Notes: a model not told the origin generated them from the letters alone. A stretch of DNA of 10,380 nt from Candidatus Latescibacteria bacterium 4484_181 (GCA_002049985.1 MVCY01000034.1:1-10380), one strand, 5' to 3'; positions 1 through 6,982 are shown, counted from the stretch's first letter. Numbers and translations are program-made.

Positions 1-634
1 TGATGCTGTAGACCTCCTTCCCGAAGAGAATCGAAGACCAACTGTTGGGGTCCTGCAGATTAGAGCGCACCCCACTGGGCTGGAAAATAGGGGCGCAGGC
101 CGCACCTGTAGCTGTACCTGCCCACAGATCTGTGCCAACCACCTTCACGCAAAATACTTCAGTGTCTCGGGGGAATATACCAAACTGATGATAAGTCTCC
201 TTTATTTCATCTTTTTCTGTGAGGAATAGACTTATCCCCACATCCGTGGCCACATAAAGGGTGCTATCGTTCTGAAAGCAAAGCGAGTTAACCCGGTATC
301 CTATGAAGTGCTTAAGGCGCGTGAACCCTCTCCCCGGAGTGAATCTGGTTAGACCGTCCCCATCGGTACCAAACCAGAGATTACCCCGGCTGTCGCTTGC
401 AATACACAAGACCCTATTCCCCGTCAGTCCATCGAGTCTTGTATAGATAGTGGAGCTGTTCTCCTCTGGGCAGAATCTGACTACTCCGCCGTCGGTAGCT
501 GCCCAGATACACCTTTCGCCTGCCAGGATGTCATTGATTTTTGCCACAGAGGTATAAAGAGCCCAATCCCCTGTTGCTGCAGAGCAGGTACTGCCAAGGA
601 GCAGAAAAAACGACAAGAGAACCCATTTTGTCAC
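1..634 (-). CDS. Secreted beta-propeller (two-component regulator propeller type) protein, 3' end outside window
   Basis: An open frame runs leftwards off the window edge, so only the first ~211 residues are seen. The N-terminus (MTKWVLLSFFLLLGSTCSAA) has a charged start, a hydrophobic core and a small-residue region, that is, a signal peptide; a lipoprotein Cys is possible but the lipobox is poor. After it come beta-propeller blades with the pattern IWAATDGGVVRF, LWFGTDGDGLTRF, LYVATDVGISLF and LWAGTATGAA, the W-x-(G/A)-T-x-x-G repeat of periplasmic or secreted propeller domains found in hybrid sensor kinases and in free secreted proteins. The role is unknown; a sensing or exported binding function is inference. 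The start is uncertain. GTG at 634 gives the neatest signal peptide, but the strong GAGGAGG at 652-658 is 17 nt from it. The in-frame CTG at 646 (5 nt) or ATT at 649 sits better relative to that site. The gene follows birA directly and is probably cotranscribed. Confidence 0.75.
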   Translation of the reverse strand, partial: MTKWVLLSFFLLLGSTCSAATGDWALYTSVAKINDILAGERCIWAATDGGVVRFCPEENSSTIYTRLDGLTGNRVLCIASDSRGNLWFGTDGDGLTRFTPGRGFTRLKHFIGYRVNSLCFQNDSTLYVATDVGISLFLTEKDEIKETYHQFGIFPRDTEVFCVKVVGTDLWAGTATGAACAPIFQPSGVRSNLQDPNSWSSILFGKEVYSI

Positions 635-656
635 AGACTCTTCCAGAATAACCTCC

Positions 657-1397
657 TCAAGATTCAAAGCGTAGGTAAGTTACCTTATGCCCGATGCGCC
701 GGGGGCTTTGCGTCCGCTGTTCATCCGCGCAGCCAGACAGAACTGTCCATTGCTGGAGCAACTGCTCATGATCGGAGTTCTGTAGCTGACAGAACTTTTC
801 CTCCATAATCTGTAGGATAGCCTGAAGCAGTGTGACGCGAGAGACACATTTTCCCGATTCGATATAGAGGGAGGTTGCCTGCCGCCGGATTTTTTCAGAG
901 AAGTCTTCCTGACGATGGGTCACATTGAGGCCAAATCCCAATATCAGAGGGTTTGTCTCCTGCTGGTTGCGTTGGGTGCTTATCTCGGTCAACACCCCTC
1001 CCACCTTTTTCCCCCTGATTAGAATGTCATTGGGCCACTTGAGGGTGGCCTCAAGTTCTGTCAGATGGCGGATGGCTCTGGCGATGGAGACAGCAGCACC
1101 GAGGGTAACCTTCCAGGTGTGGAAAGAGGAGATTTGGGGGCGAAGGATCAAAGATGCCCATATTCCGCGTCCATAGGCTGATTCCCAACTGCGTCCTCTT
1201 TTGCCTCTGCCTTTGGTCTGTTCCTCTGCCACCACCAATGTTCCTTCTTCCGCCCCTCCAGAGGCTAATTCCTTGGCTACTTGGTTAGTAGAGTCCATAG
1301 AGCTGTAGCAATAGACTGTCTTGCCCAGAATTCTGGTTCTCAGGCCAGAGAGGATGTTAGGCTCTGTCATTGGTTCGTCGATATCTAAGCACCTCAT
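657..1397 (-). CDS. birA: Biotin-[biotin carboxyl carrier protein] ligase, class I, shortened C-terminus
   Basis: Activates biotin to biotinyl-5'-AMP and transfers it to the lysine of biotin-dependent carboxylases in the cytoplasm. Family motifs are clear: the biotinyl-AMP loop GRGKRGRSWES (about residues 63-73), KWPNDILI with the catalytic Lys, KKVGGVLTE and LGFGLNV. There is no N-terminal helix-turn-helix, so it is a pure enzyme and not an E. coli-type repressor. The 246-residue protein ends about where the first strand of the C-terminal SH3-like domain would be (IGHKVTYL, then stop), so roughly 35-40 residues of that domain are missing. I checked the other two frames downstream and neither restores it. 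Start: ATG at 1397 overlaps the nadC stop (ATGA) and has GGAGAAG five bases upstream; the later Met10 has no ribosome site. The stop codon overlaps the Shine-Dalgarno site of the next gene. Confidence 0.93.
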   Translation of the reverse strand: MRCLDIDEPMTEPNILSGLRTRILGKTVYCYSSMDSTNQVAKELASGGAEEGTLVVAEEQTKGRGKRGRSWESAYGRGIWASLILRPQISSFHTWKVTLGAAVSIARAIRHLTELEATLKWPNDILIRGKKVGGVLTEISTQRNQQETNPLILGFGLNVTHRQEDFSEKIRRQATSLYIESGKCVSRVTLLQAILQIMEEKFCQLQNSDHEQLLQQWTVLSGCADEQRTQSPRRIGHKVTYLRFES

Positions 1398-2263
1398 TTT
1401 ATCTTCTCCACCAGCAGACTTATGTCCAAAGCGGGAGCAGAGTGTGTTAACATACCAATAGATATGAAGTCTACACCTGTTTGGGCGATTTGGCGGATAT
1501 TCTCCAGGGTGATACCACCGGAGACCTCAATTTCCATCTGGGGTTTTCGGGCTCGAATTGTGTTCACTGCTTCGGCAATCTGTTCAAACCTCATGTTGTC
1601 CAGCATAATTCTGTCCACTGGCAGAGAGCAACTCTCTTTGACCTCATTGAGGGTTTTGGTCTCCACTTCGATTCTTATGCCCCGTCTTCCCGACCCTTCT
1701 AGGCCTTTTCTTGCTCTTCGCACTGCTTCGGTGATGCTGCCCGAGGCCTTGATATGATTTTCTTTGATTAAGACCATATCGTAAAGGCTGAAGCGGTGGT
1801 TCACTCCTCCTCCAACACTGACGGCGTACTTGTCGAGGATGCGGGCGCAAGGGGTCGTTTTGCGTGTGTCGGTCACCTTAGCTCCAGTGTCTCTGATGGC
1901 CTCGACAAACTTGTCGGTAAGGGTGGCAACCCCTGACATCTGCTGCAAGAAGTTCAGCGCTGTGCGCTCTGCAGAGAGTATACCTCTAACAGGGCCCGAA
2001 ACAGTGGCAACAACGTCCGCTGGGTCTACTCTGCTACCGTCTGTTAGTTGAGGGGAAAACTGGATGCTCTCATCTATCGTTTTAAACACTAGCCTTGCCA
2101 CATCCAAACCAGCGATGATCCCTTTTTGTCTAACGAATATTACCGCCTCTGCCCAGAGGTCTTCAGGTACTATGTATTGGGAGGTAATATCGCCTGTGCC
2201 TATGTCCTCCTCTAAGGCCCAGTGAACAATCTCTCTGACCTTCGGCCAATCTCTAAGTCCCAT
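1394..2263 (-). CDS. nadC: Nicotinate-nucleotide pyrophosphorylase (carboxylating), quinolinate phosphoribosyltransferase
   Basis: Converts quinolinate and PRPP to nicotinate mononucleotide, CO2 and pyrophosphate, the entry step of de novo NAD synthesis into the pyridine nucleotide pool. The 289-residue length is normal. Hallmarks in order: ERTALNFLQQMSGVATLT, TRKTTP followed by LDKYAVSVGGGVNHR (substrate and PRPP phosphate contacts), LIKENH, IEVETKTL, IMLDNM, EVSGGITLENI and GVDFISIGMLTHS (the TIM-barrel-like phosphate site). It is the first gene of the leftward operon and is coupled to birA by an ATGA overlap. nadA and nadB are not in this window. The start ATG at 2263 has only a weak purine stretch upstream (AGGGGA is about 12 nt away), but no better in-frame start is visible; an ATG at 2271 is out of frame and stops after six codons. 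Confidence 0.97.
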   Translation of the reverse strand: MGLRDWPKVREIVHWALEEDIGTGDITSQYIVPEDLWAEAVIFVRQKGIIAGLDVARLVFKTIDESIQFSPQLTDGSRVDPADVVATVSGPVRGILSAERTALNFLQQMSGVATLTDKFVEAIRDTGAKVTDTRKTTPCARILDKYAVSVGGGVNHRFSLYDMVLIKENHIKASGSITEAVRRARKGLEGSGRRGIRIEVETKTLNEVKESCSLPVDRIMLDNMRFEQIAEAVNTIRARKPQMEIEVSGGITLENIRQIAQTGVDFISIGMLTHSAPALDISLLVEKIK

Positions 2264-2304
2264 TTGTCTTCATCGTCCCCTGGTACAAAATCGATTCAGC
2301 AGTT

Positions 2305-2315
2305 AACCACTGGTT
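2305..2315. promoter_or_regulatory. Small inverted repeat just downstream of the predicted nadC start site
   Basis: AACCA-C-TGGTT is a perfect 5+1+5 palindrome lying about 5-15 bases inside the predicted nadC transcript. The position suits a repressor operator, for example for an NAD-responsive regulator, but the repeat is short and no known consensus is recognised. Functional assignment is inference only. Confidence 0.25.
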
Positions 2316-2326
2316 TCAGATTCTCC

Positions 2327-2356
2327 ATAATATAAGAATAAATTGAGGGTCGTCAA
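2327..2356 (-). promoter_or_regulatory. Predicted sigma70-type promoter of the nadC-birA operon
   Basis: On the minus strand a -35 box TTGACG (2351-2356) is followed after 16 bases by TATATT (2329-2334), or after 18 bases by TATTAT (2327-2332). Each box differs from consensus at one position. Transcription would start near 2320, giving a 5' leader of about 57 nt before nadC. Confidence 0.6.
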
Positions 2357-2366
2357 GACTAAATTT

Positions 2367-2377
2367 GAAAGGCCAAT
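2367..2377 (-). repeat. 11-bp motif, copy upstream of the nadC promoter
   Basis: Read in the direction of nadC transcription this is ATTGGCCTTTC, ten bases upstream of the nadC -35 box. An identical 11-mer lies upstream of the ilv promoter at 2703-2713, in the same orientation relative to its own operon, so the two are an inverted repeat on the chromosome. It could be a shared regulator site, or the ends of a small degenerate insertion. Confidence 0.35.
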
Positions 2378-2702
2378 CCTAATGACTACTGAAACCTCCA
2401 GCAGGTTCGGAATGTGCGGGAAGTTGAATCGGTCCTGCTCACTCCGCCTTGATTCAGCGGCCACCGATGTTTGCACCTGAATTCATTTTACGAAGGCTGT
2501 CAACAAGGTGTTTAAGAGAGTTTAAGATTGCCCTCTGAATCTTGAGGTTTTAGTTGTGGGCCAAGCAAAGATTTGGAGGCGCCACTTCGTTATAAGGCAT
2601 GGGTGAAATCAAGCCGCTACCGACCGCACTCTGTCGAAGAGCGAGGTTCTGAGAATTTGGGTTTGGTTAACGACTTCTTTTTCTGAATTCACTCTTCGTC
2701 AA
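2378..2702. other. Intergenic stretch with no recognisable gene
   Basis: Neither strand has a convincing coding frame here: open stretches are short and lack ribosome sites. Minor structure includes GTTTAAGA repeated ten bases apart (2510-2517 and 2520-2527), a 6-bp hairpin AAGATT/AATCTT (2524-2543), and a distant CGAAGAG/CTCTTCG pair. No tRNA, known small RNA or transposase remnant is recognised. Confidence 0.5.
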
Positions 2703-2713
2703 ATTGGCCTTTC
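2703..2713 (+). repeat. 11-bp motif, copy upstream of the ilv promoter
   Basis: ATTGGCCTTTC, identical to the copy upstream of nadC (2367-2377, opposite strand). It lies 49 bases upstream of the ilv -35 box. An 8-bp palindrome TCAATTGA (2735-2742) lies between it and the promoter and could be a further protein site. Confidence 0.35.
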
Positions 2714-2762
2714 CCAGAGAATCTTCAGCAGTGATCAATTGAGTGTCAGTACATTTTTCCCC

Positions 2763-2791
2763 TTGACAAGGCCGTATATCTGCAGTATATT
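2763..2791 (+). promoter_or_regulatory. Near-consensus sigma70-type promoter of the ilv-leu operon
   Basis: A perfect -35 TTGACA (2763-2768), an ideal 17-base spacer and -10 TATATT (2786-2791, one mismatch) predict a strong promoter with a start near 2798. GTATAT occurs twice, 11 bases apart, across the spacer and -10 (2774-2779 and 2785-2790), one helical turn. The transcript would have a leader of about 240 nt before ilvD, long enough for regulation within the leader. Confidence 0.7.
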
Positions 2792-2836
2792 TCGGATAAA
2801 TGGGAAAAAATATATTTCGGATAAATGGGAAAAAAT
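2786..2836 (+). repeat. Exact 25-bp tandem duplication spanning the -10 box and transcript start
   Basis: Two perfect copies of a 25-bp unit (2786-2810 and 2811-2835) plus one further matching base. Each unit contains TATATT, TTCGG, ATAAATGGG and a run of six A. Unit 1 supplies the promoter -10 box. The -10-like sequence of unit 2 has no -35 at proper spacing. Each unit also supplies an ATG (2800 and 2825) in a different reading frame. Confidence 0.95.
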
Positions 2837-3039
2837 GTGATATCTGTTATCTTTTGGACTCTCAAGATGCTGACAATATTTCTGCAATATGCGACGGTCG
2901 AAAAGTGTACCCTTTTCCCGTTCAGTATTTTCAGGTACTATCCTGATGCTGCCGCCCTCTGTTTTTGGGCAGTGGGTTAGCATAGGTATTTCCACAGGGA
3001 GCATCAAAAGCCAGCTACATTTATATTTGGAGGAGAAGG
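2798..3039 (+). promoter_or_regulatory. Putative structured leader of the ilv-leu mRNA
   Basis: Visible pairings: AATGGGAAAA in either tandem unit (2799-2808 or 2824-2833) with TTTTCCCGTT (2913-2922), ten pairs with one G-U; a local hairpin GAAAAG/CTTTTC (2900-2917) that uses part of the same downstream strand; TCAGG/CCTGA (2931-2946); ATGCT/AGCAT (2946-2983) or CTGCC/GGCAG (2949-2972); and a longer-range TGATGCT/AGCATCA (2944-2950 with 3000-3006) that excludes the hairpin before it. No hairpin is directly followed by a U run, and I find no T-box consensus (AGGGTGG-ACCGCG), so classical intrinsic attenuation or a T-box is not supported. Regulation through the leader is inference. The ilvD ribosome site GGAGG is at 3029-3033. 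Confidence 0.35.
2825..2980 (+). CDS. Possible leader peptide rich in Val/Ile/Leu codons (51 codons)
   Basis: A small ORF begins at the ATG in the second tandem unit and ends at TAG 2978-2980. Codons 5-20 read VISVIFWTLKMLTIFL, in which 8 of 16 are Val, Ile or Leu. That is what a ribosome-stalling leader peptide for a branched-chain amino acid operon would look like. Against it: the ORF is longer than classical leader peptides, has only a weak GGA (2819-2821) as ribosome site, and another ORF (2800-2946, 48 codons, not enriched) overlaps it in a different frame, starting two bases from the predicted transcript start. No function beyond position and codon content can be claimed. Confidence 0.25.
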   Translation: MGKNVISVIFWTLKMLTIFLQYATVEKCTLFPFSIFRYYPDAAALCFWAVG

Positions 3040-4692
3040 ATGAGAAGCGACAGGGCTAAGAAGGGGGTGGAGAGGACCCCCAATCGGGCGTTGCTTTACG
3101 CTACCGGTATTGATACAACTCAAATGGATAAGCCCTTCATTGGGGTGGCCAGCAGTTTCAACGACCTTATCCCGGGTCATATTGGGATGCGAGAACTGGA
3201 ACGGGCGATAGAGAAAGGGATAAATGCTGGCGGGGGAGTTTCCTTTCTGTTCGGAATCCCAGGGGTGTGCGACGGTATAGCCATGGGGCACAGTGGAATG
3301 AAGTACTCTCTGCCCTCTCGGGAGCTCATCGCTGACTCGGTAGAATCGGTGGCCGAGGCCCACGCCCTCGACGGCATAGTATTGCTCACAAACTGTGACA
3401 AGATCACCCCAGGGATGCTTATGGCTGCCGGTAGGCTTGATATACCCGCTATTGTGGTTACCGCCGGACCTATGCTTTCTGGAAGATACCGGATGAAGAA
3501 ACTTTCTCTGGTGAGAGACACTTTTGAGGCTGTAGGCCGTTATCATGCCGGCCAGATCAACGAGACAGAACTGGCCCGGCTGGAGATGGAGGCCTGCCCT
3601 GGACCCGGTGCCTGTCAAGGACTCTACACTGCTAACACTATGGCCTGTATCACCGAGGCCCTGGGGATGTCACTTCAGGGATGCGCCACCGCCCTGGCAG
3701 GTATGGCCAAAAAGAAGCGAATTGCCTACCTGAGCGGAGAGCGCATTGTGGGGTTGGTGAGAGAAGGATTGACCGCCAGAAAGATCATGACCAGGGCAGC
3801 GTTTGAGAATGCCATAAGAATCGATATGGCCCTGGGAGGTTCAACCAACACGGCTTTGCATATTCCCGCCATAGCTCACGACGCCGGGGTGGAACTGCCC
3901 CTGGACCTCTTCGACCAGATAAGCAGAGAGACTCCCCACATCACCAATCTGCGCCCCGGCGGCGACTACTTTATGGAAGACTTGGAATACGCTGGCGGTA
4001 TTCCCGCTGTGCTTTCTGTTCTGAAGCAGAAATTGAACCCCTGCCCCACCGTGTCAGGCAGGAGCATCCTCCAGATTGCCGAAGAGGCCGAGGTAGCCGA
4101 CAGAGAGATCATACGCAGCTTGGACAACCCCTATCACCCCGAAGGTGGCATAGCTGTGCTTAAAGGCTCCTTGGCGCCAGATGGCTCGGTGGTTAAGCAA
4201 AGTGCAGTTTCAGAGAAGACGAAACGGTTTGAAGGCATAGCCAAGGTGTTCAATTCAGAAGAAGAGGCGATGCATGCCATTACCGGAGGGACAATTCTCC
4301 CTGGTGACGTAGTGATAATCCGCTATGAAGGGCCAAAGGGCGGGCCAGGGATGCGGGAGATGCTGGCCCCCACGTCGGCTATTGTGGGGATGGGACTTTC
4401 AGACTCGGTGGCACTGCTCACCGATGGACGCTTCTCCGGTGGCACCAGAGGCCCCTGCATCGGTCATATCTCCCCAGAAGCCGCTGAAGGAGGTCCCATA
4501 GCCATCGTAAAAGACGGTGACCGAATCCTGATCGATATCCCCAACAGGAAGCTAGAACTGTTAATCAGTGAAGAGGAGAAAGCCAGACGCTCAGCCACCT
4601 GGAGCCCTCCTGAGCCTAAAGTCAAAAAAGGGTATTTGGTTCGCTACGCTAAACTGGTGAGCTCAGCAGCTACTGGGGCGGTGTTGAGGTGA
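3040..4692 (+). CDS. ilvD: Dihydroxy-acid dehydratase
   Basis: Iron-sulfur dehydratase that turns 2,3-dihydroxy-isovalerate and 2,3-dihydroxy-3-methylvalerate into the 2-keto acids of valine and isoleucine. The 550-residue length is typical. Motifs: VCDGIAMGH (77-85), [12 protein letters not shown] with Cys119 and the metal-binding Lys121, [16 protein letters not shown] with Cys192, GGSTNT, and [21 protein letters not shown] with the likely catalytic Ser466. Cys119 and Cys192 are 73 residues apart, as in the [2Fe-2S] enzymes, but the position of their first Cys ligand (73 residues earlier) is Gly46 in IPGHIGM, as in archaeal and E. coli-like enzymes. The segment FGIP at 71-74 replaces the usual FNTI. 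Start ATG 3040 follows GGAGG with a six-base spacer. It is the first structural gene of the operon, although the enzyme acts after IlvB/N and IlvC. Confidence 0.97.
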   Translation: MRSDRAKKGVERTPNRALLYATGIDTTQMDKPFIGVASSFNDLIPGHIGMRELERAIEKGINAGGGVSFLFGIPGVCDGIAMGHSGMKYSLPSRELIADSVESVAEAHALDGIVLLTNCDKITPGMLMAAGRLDIPAIVVTAGPMLSGRYRMKKLSLVRDTFEAVGRYHAGQINETELARLEMEACPGPGACQGLYTANTMACITEALGMSLQGCATALAGMAKKKRIAYLSGERIVGLVREGLTARKIMTRAAFENAIRIDMALGGSTNTALHIPAIAHDAGVELPLDLFDQISRETPHITNLRPGGDYFMEDLEYAGGIPAVLSVLKQKLNPCPTVSGRSILQIAEEAEVADREIIRSLDNPYHPEGGIAVLKGSLAPDGSVVKQSAVSEKTKRFEGIAKVFNSEEEAMHAITGGTILPGDVVIIRYEGPKGGPGMREMLAPTSAIVGMGLSDSVALLTDGRFSGGTRGPCIGHISPEAAEGGPIAIVKDGDRILIDIPNRKLELLISEEEKARRSATWSPPEPKVKKGYLVRYAKLVSSAATGAVLR

Positions 4693-4772
4693 TGAAGACT
4701 TGATTTGCTAACTTGGACAGACAGGAGACCCAGCAGAGAAATAAGGGTTGAAGCCAGAAGGGGAGAAAGTGG

Positions 4773-4788
4773 AAAGGAGTTTTATATG
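4773..4788 (+). promoter_or_regulatory. Ribosome binding site that fixes the ilvB start
   Basis: AAAGGAG (4773-4779) lies six bases before ATG 4786. The open frame extends upstream to 4705, but the extra 27 residues begin at a non-ATG codon, lack a ribosome site and are not family-like, whereas [11 protein letters not shown] after this site is a normal IlvB N-terminus. Confidence 0.85.
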
Positions 4789-6462
4789 GAACTGACAGGT
4801 GCTGAAATCTTAATCGAATGTCTAAAAAAAGAGGGGGTGAATACCCTTTTCGGTATCCCCGGAGGGGCGGTCATCGCCATTTTTGATGCTCTTTATGATG
4901 AGAAACAGATAAGATTCATACTGACTCGCCACGAACAAGCTGCTGCTCATGCTGCCGATGGTTACGCCCGTGCCAGTGGCAGAGTCGGGGTCTGTATCGC
5001 CACCTCCGGCCCAGGAGCTACTAACTTAGTTACCGGGATTGCCACAGCCCATATGGATTCGGTCCCCATAGTGGCCTTTACTGGCCAGGTGGGCACAGCT
5101 ATGATCGGTTCAGATGCTTTCCAGGAAGCGGATATCATTGGGATTACCCGTCCGATCACTAAGCACAGCTACCTGGTGAAGGATACATCAGAGTTGGCAC
5201 GAACAGTAAAAGAAGCGTTCTACATCGCTTCTACTGGACGCCCAGGGCCGGTGCTAATAGATCTGCCTACAGATGTGACCAAAGCCAAAGTGGAGTTTGT
5301 CTATCCCCAGAAGGTGAACATTCGAGGGTATAGACCTAAGTATGAGGGACATCCACAACAGATAAAGCGTGTAGCTCAGGCTATCCGGGAGGCAAAGAGA
5401 CCGGTTATATGTGCAGGCGGTGGGGTTATCAGCTCCGGGGCCACGAAGGAGCTTCGAGAGCTGGCGGAAAAGACCAATATCCCTGTTACCACAACCTTAA
5501 TGGGTCTGGGGGCTTTTCGCTCAGATCACCCCCTTAGTCTGGGAATGCCTGGGATGCACGGCACTCGCTACGCCAACAATGCCATTATGGAGTCTGACCT
5601 GCTCATCGCCATTGGGGCCAGGTTCGACGACAGGGTCACCGGAAAGTTGGACGCCTTCGCTCCCTCTGCCCAGATAGTTCACATCGATATTGACCCAACG
5701 GCCATCAGCAAAAATGTGGCAGTGGACATCCCGGTGGTGGGAGACGCCAAACAGGTGCTTAAGGAGCTGAATCGGATTGTAGATCCAAAAGGGCAGTCGG
5801 AGTGGAACGAAAAGATCAAGCAGTGGAAAAAGCAGGACACTCTTTCCTATGAAGCAAGTTCAACGGTTATTAAACCGCAATATGTAATAGAGCAGATCTA
5901 TGAGGTGACAAAGGGGAAGGCAATTGTTACCACCGAAGTGGGGCAAAATCAGATGTGGGCAGCACAATTTTATAAATACAGCCGCCCTCGGACCTTCATC
6001 TCCTCCGGGGGATTGGGAACAATGGGCTACGGGTTCCCGGCTGCTATAGGCGCCCAGATTGCCAGGCCCGAGGACACCGTCTTCGATATCGCCGGAGATG
6101 GCAGTTTTCAAATGAATATTCAGGAGCTGGCCACTGTGGTCCAATACCAGCTGCCGGTTAAGGTTGCCATAATGAACAACAGGTACTTAGGAATGGTCAG
6201 ACAATGGCAGGAGTTGTTCTTCAACAAGCGCTATTCGGCCACCTCTTTAGAGGTGGCGCCCGATTTTGTAAAAGTGGCCGAGGCATACGGGGTGAAAGGC
6301 ATAAGAGTCACCCATCCGAAAGATGTCCGGGACAGCATCCAAGAGGCACTTGCCACAGAAGGGCCGGTAGTTCTGGATTTCCACATTGCCCCTGAGGAGA
6401 AGGTCTTCCCCATGGTTCCGGCAGGAAAGGCAATCAACGAGATGATAGAAAGGATGGCATAA
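4786..6462 (+). CDS. ilvB: Acetolactate synthase, large (catalytic) subunit
   Basis: ThDP-, FAD- and Mg-dependent enzyme that condenses two pyruvates to 2-acetolactate, or pyruvate and 2-ketobutyrate to acetohydroxybutyrate, the first common step to valine, leucine and isoleucine. The 558 residues show the three-domain ThDP fold: an N-terminal Pyr domain with FGIPGG and catalytic Glu50 in [15 protein letters not shown]; a central FAD-binding domain with FDDRVTGK; and a C-terminal PP domain with the ThDP/Mg motif [14 protein letters not shown] (Asp438) to NN (464-465), followed by LGMVRQWQ and [10 protein letters not shown] 93-base gap without visible signals separates it from ilvD. Its stop overlaps the ilvN start (TAATG), which fits the tight coupling of the two subunits. 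Confidence 0.97.
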   Translation: MELTGAEILIECLKKEGVNTLFGIPGGAVIAIFDALYDEKQIRFILTRHEQAAAHAADGYARASGRVGVCIATSGPGATNLVTGIATAHMDSVPIVAFTGQVGTAMIGSDAFQEADIIGITRPITKHSYLVKDTSELARTVKEAFYIASTGRPGPVLIDLPTDVTKAKVEFVYPQKVNIRGYRPKYEGHPQQIKRVAQAIREAKRPVICAGGGVISSGATKELRELAEKTNIPVTTTLMGLGAFRSDHPLSLGMPGMHGTRYANNAIMESDLLIAIGARFDDRVTGKLDAFAPSAQIVHIDIDPTAISKNVAVDIPVVGDAKQVLKELNRIVDPKGQSEWNEKIKQWKKQDTLSYEASSTVIKPQYVIEQIYEVTKGKAIVTTEVGQNQMWAAQFYKYSRPRTFISSGGLGTMGYGFPAAIGAQIARPEDTVFDIAGDGSFQMNIQELATVVQYQLPVKVAIMNNRYLGMVRQWQELFFNKRYSATSLEVAPDFVKVAEAYGVKGIRVTHPKDVRDSIQEALATEGPVVLDFHIAPEEKVFPMVPAGKAINEMIERMA

Positions 6463-6950
6463 TGAAACACACCATCTCAGTTATGGTTGAGAATCACTTC
6501 GGCGTACTCGCCCGCGTCTCCAGTCTCTTCTCAGGCCGGGGGTTTAACATCGACAGTCTTACCGTGGGTGAGACCGAAGACCCAACCATCTCCCGAATGA
6601 CCATCGTGGTAGAAGGAGACGACCGGATTTTGGAACAGGTCACTAAACAGCTTAACAAGCTGATCGATGTGATTAAAGTGATCGATATGACAGGGGAGAA
6701 TTTCGTTGAGCGAGAACTGCTGCTTATCAAAGTGGCTGCTACCCCGGCGATGAGATCGGAGATTATGCAGATTGTTAACATCTTCCGGGCAAAGATCGTG
6801 GATATCAGTTTCAACAGCCTTACCGTTGAGGCCACCGGAGGAAAGGCCAAGATAGACGCCATCATTGGGATGCTTCGTCCCTTCGGGATCAAAGAGATCG
6901 CCAGAACCGGCAGGGTGGCCATGCTCAGAGAATTCAGAGGAAAGGTTTAA
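6462..6950 (+). CDS. ilvN: Acetolactate synthase, small (regulatory) subunit
   Basis: Binds IlvB, raises its activity and confers valine feedback inhibition. The 162 residues contain an N-terminal ACT domain ([21 protein letters not shown], then [11 protein letters not shown]) and a C-terminal ALS small-subunit domain ([10 protein letters not shown] to [10 protein letters not shown]). Gly14 and Asn29, which are linked to valine sensitivity in E. coli IlvH, are both present, so valine control is predicted (inference). Its ATG shares a base with the ilvB stop; AAAGGA in the end of ilvB is its ribosome site. A 32-base gap with AGGAGGGG follows before ilvC. The symbol ilvH would be equally valid. 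Confidence 0.96.
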   Translation: MKHTISVMVENHFGVLARVSSLFSGRGFNIDSLTVGETEDPTISRMTIVVEGDDRILEQVTKQLNKLIDVIKVIDMTGENFVERELLLIKVAATPAMRSEIMQIVNIFRAKIVDISFNSLTVEATGGKAKIDAIIGMLRPFGIKEIARTGRVAMLREFRGKV

Positions 6951-6982
6951 CCTTAAACAACCTGGAGAACAGGAGGGGACCA

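Noticed and set aside
657..800. Frameshift explaining the short BirA
   Set aside because: The two alternative frames meet stops quickly and contain no C-terminal domain motifs.
2291..2500. Minus-strand open stretch across the nadC promoter
   Set aside because: It runs through the -35 and -10 boxes, begins only with a GTG lacking a ribosome site, and resembles no protein I recognise.
2524..2543. Hairpin AAGATT/AATCTT as a terminator
   Set aside because: Weak A/T-rich stem with no U run and no gene ending nearby on either strand.
2367..2713. Miniature transposable element bounded by the 11-bp inverted repeat
   Set aside because: No target-site duplication flanks the repeats and similarity does not extend beyond the 11 bases; kept only as an alternative explanation.
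2800..2946. 48-codon plus-strand ORF starting in the first tandem unit
   Set aside because: Starts about two bases from the predicted transcript start, has no ribosome site and shows no amino-acid enrichment. Mentioned only as an overlap with the better leader-peptide candidate.
2735..3007. Minus-strand 90-codon frame in the ilv leader
   Set aside because: It has no Shine-Dalgarno site, runs against the strong ilv promoter, and its sequence mirrors the tandem repeat; no family resemblance.
2798..3039. T-box riboswitch before ilvD
   Set aside because: The T-box sequence and a following intrinsic terminator are not present, and the leader is short for one.
3004..3618. Long open frame (204 codons) antisense to ilvD
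   Set aside because: It lies inside a well-conserved gene on the other strand, matches no family I know, and is explained by the codon bias of ilvD.
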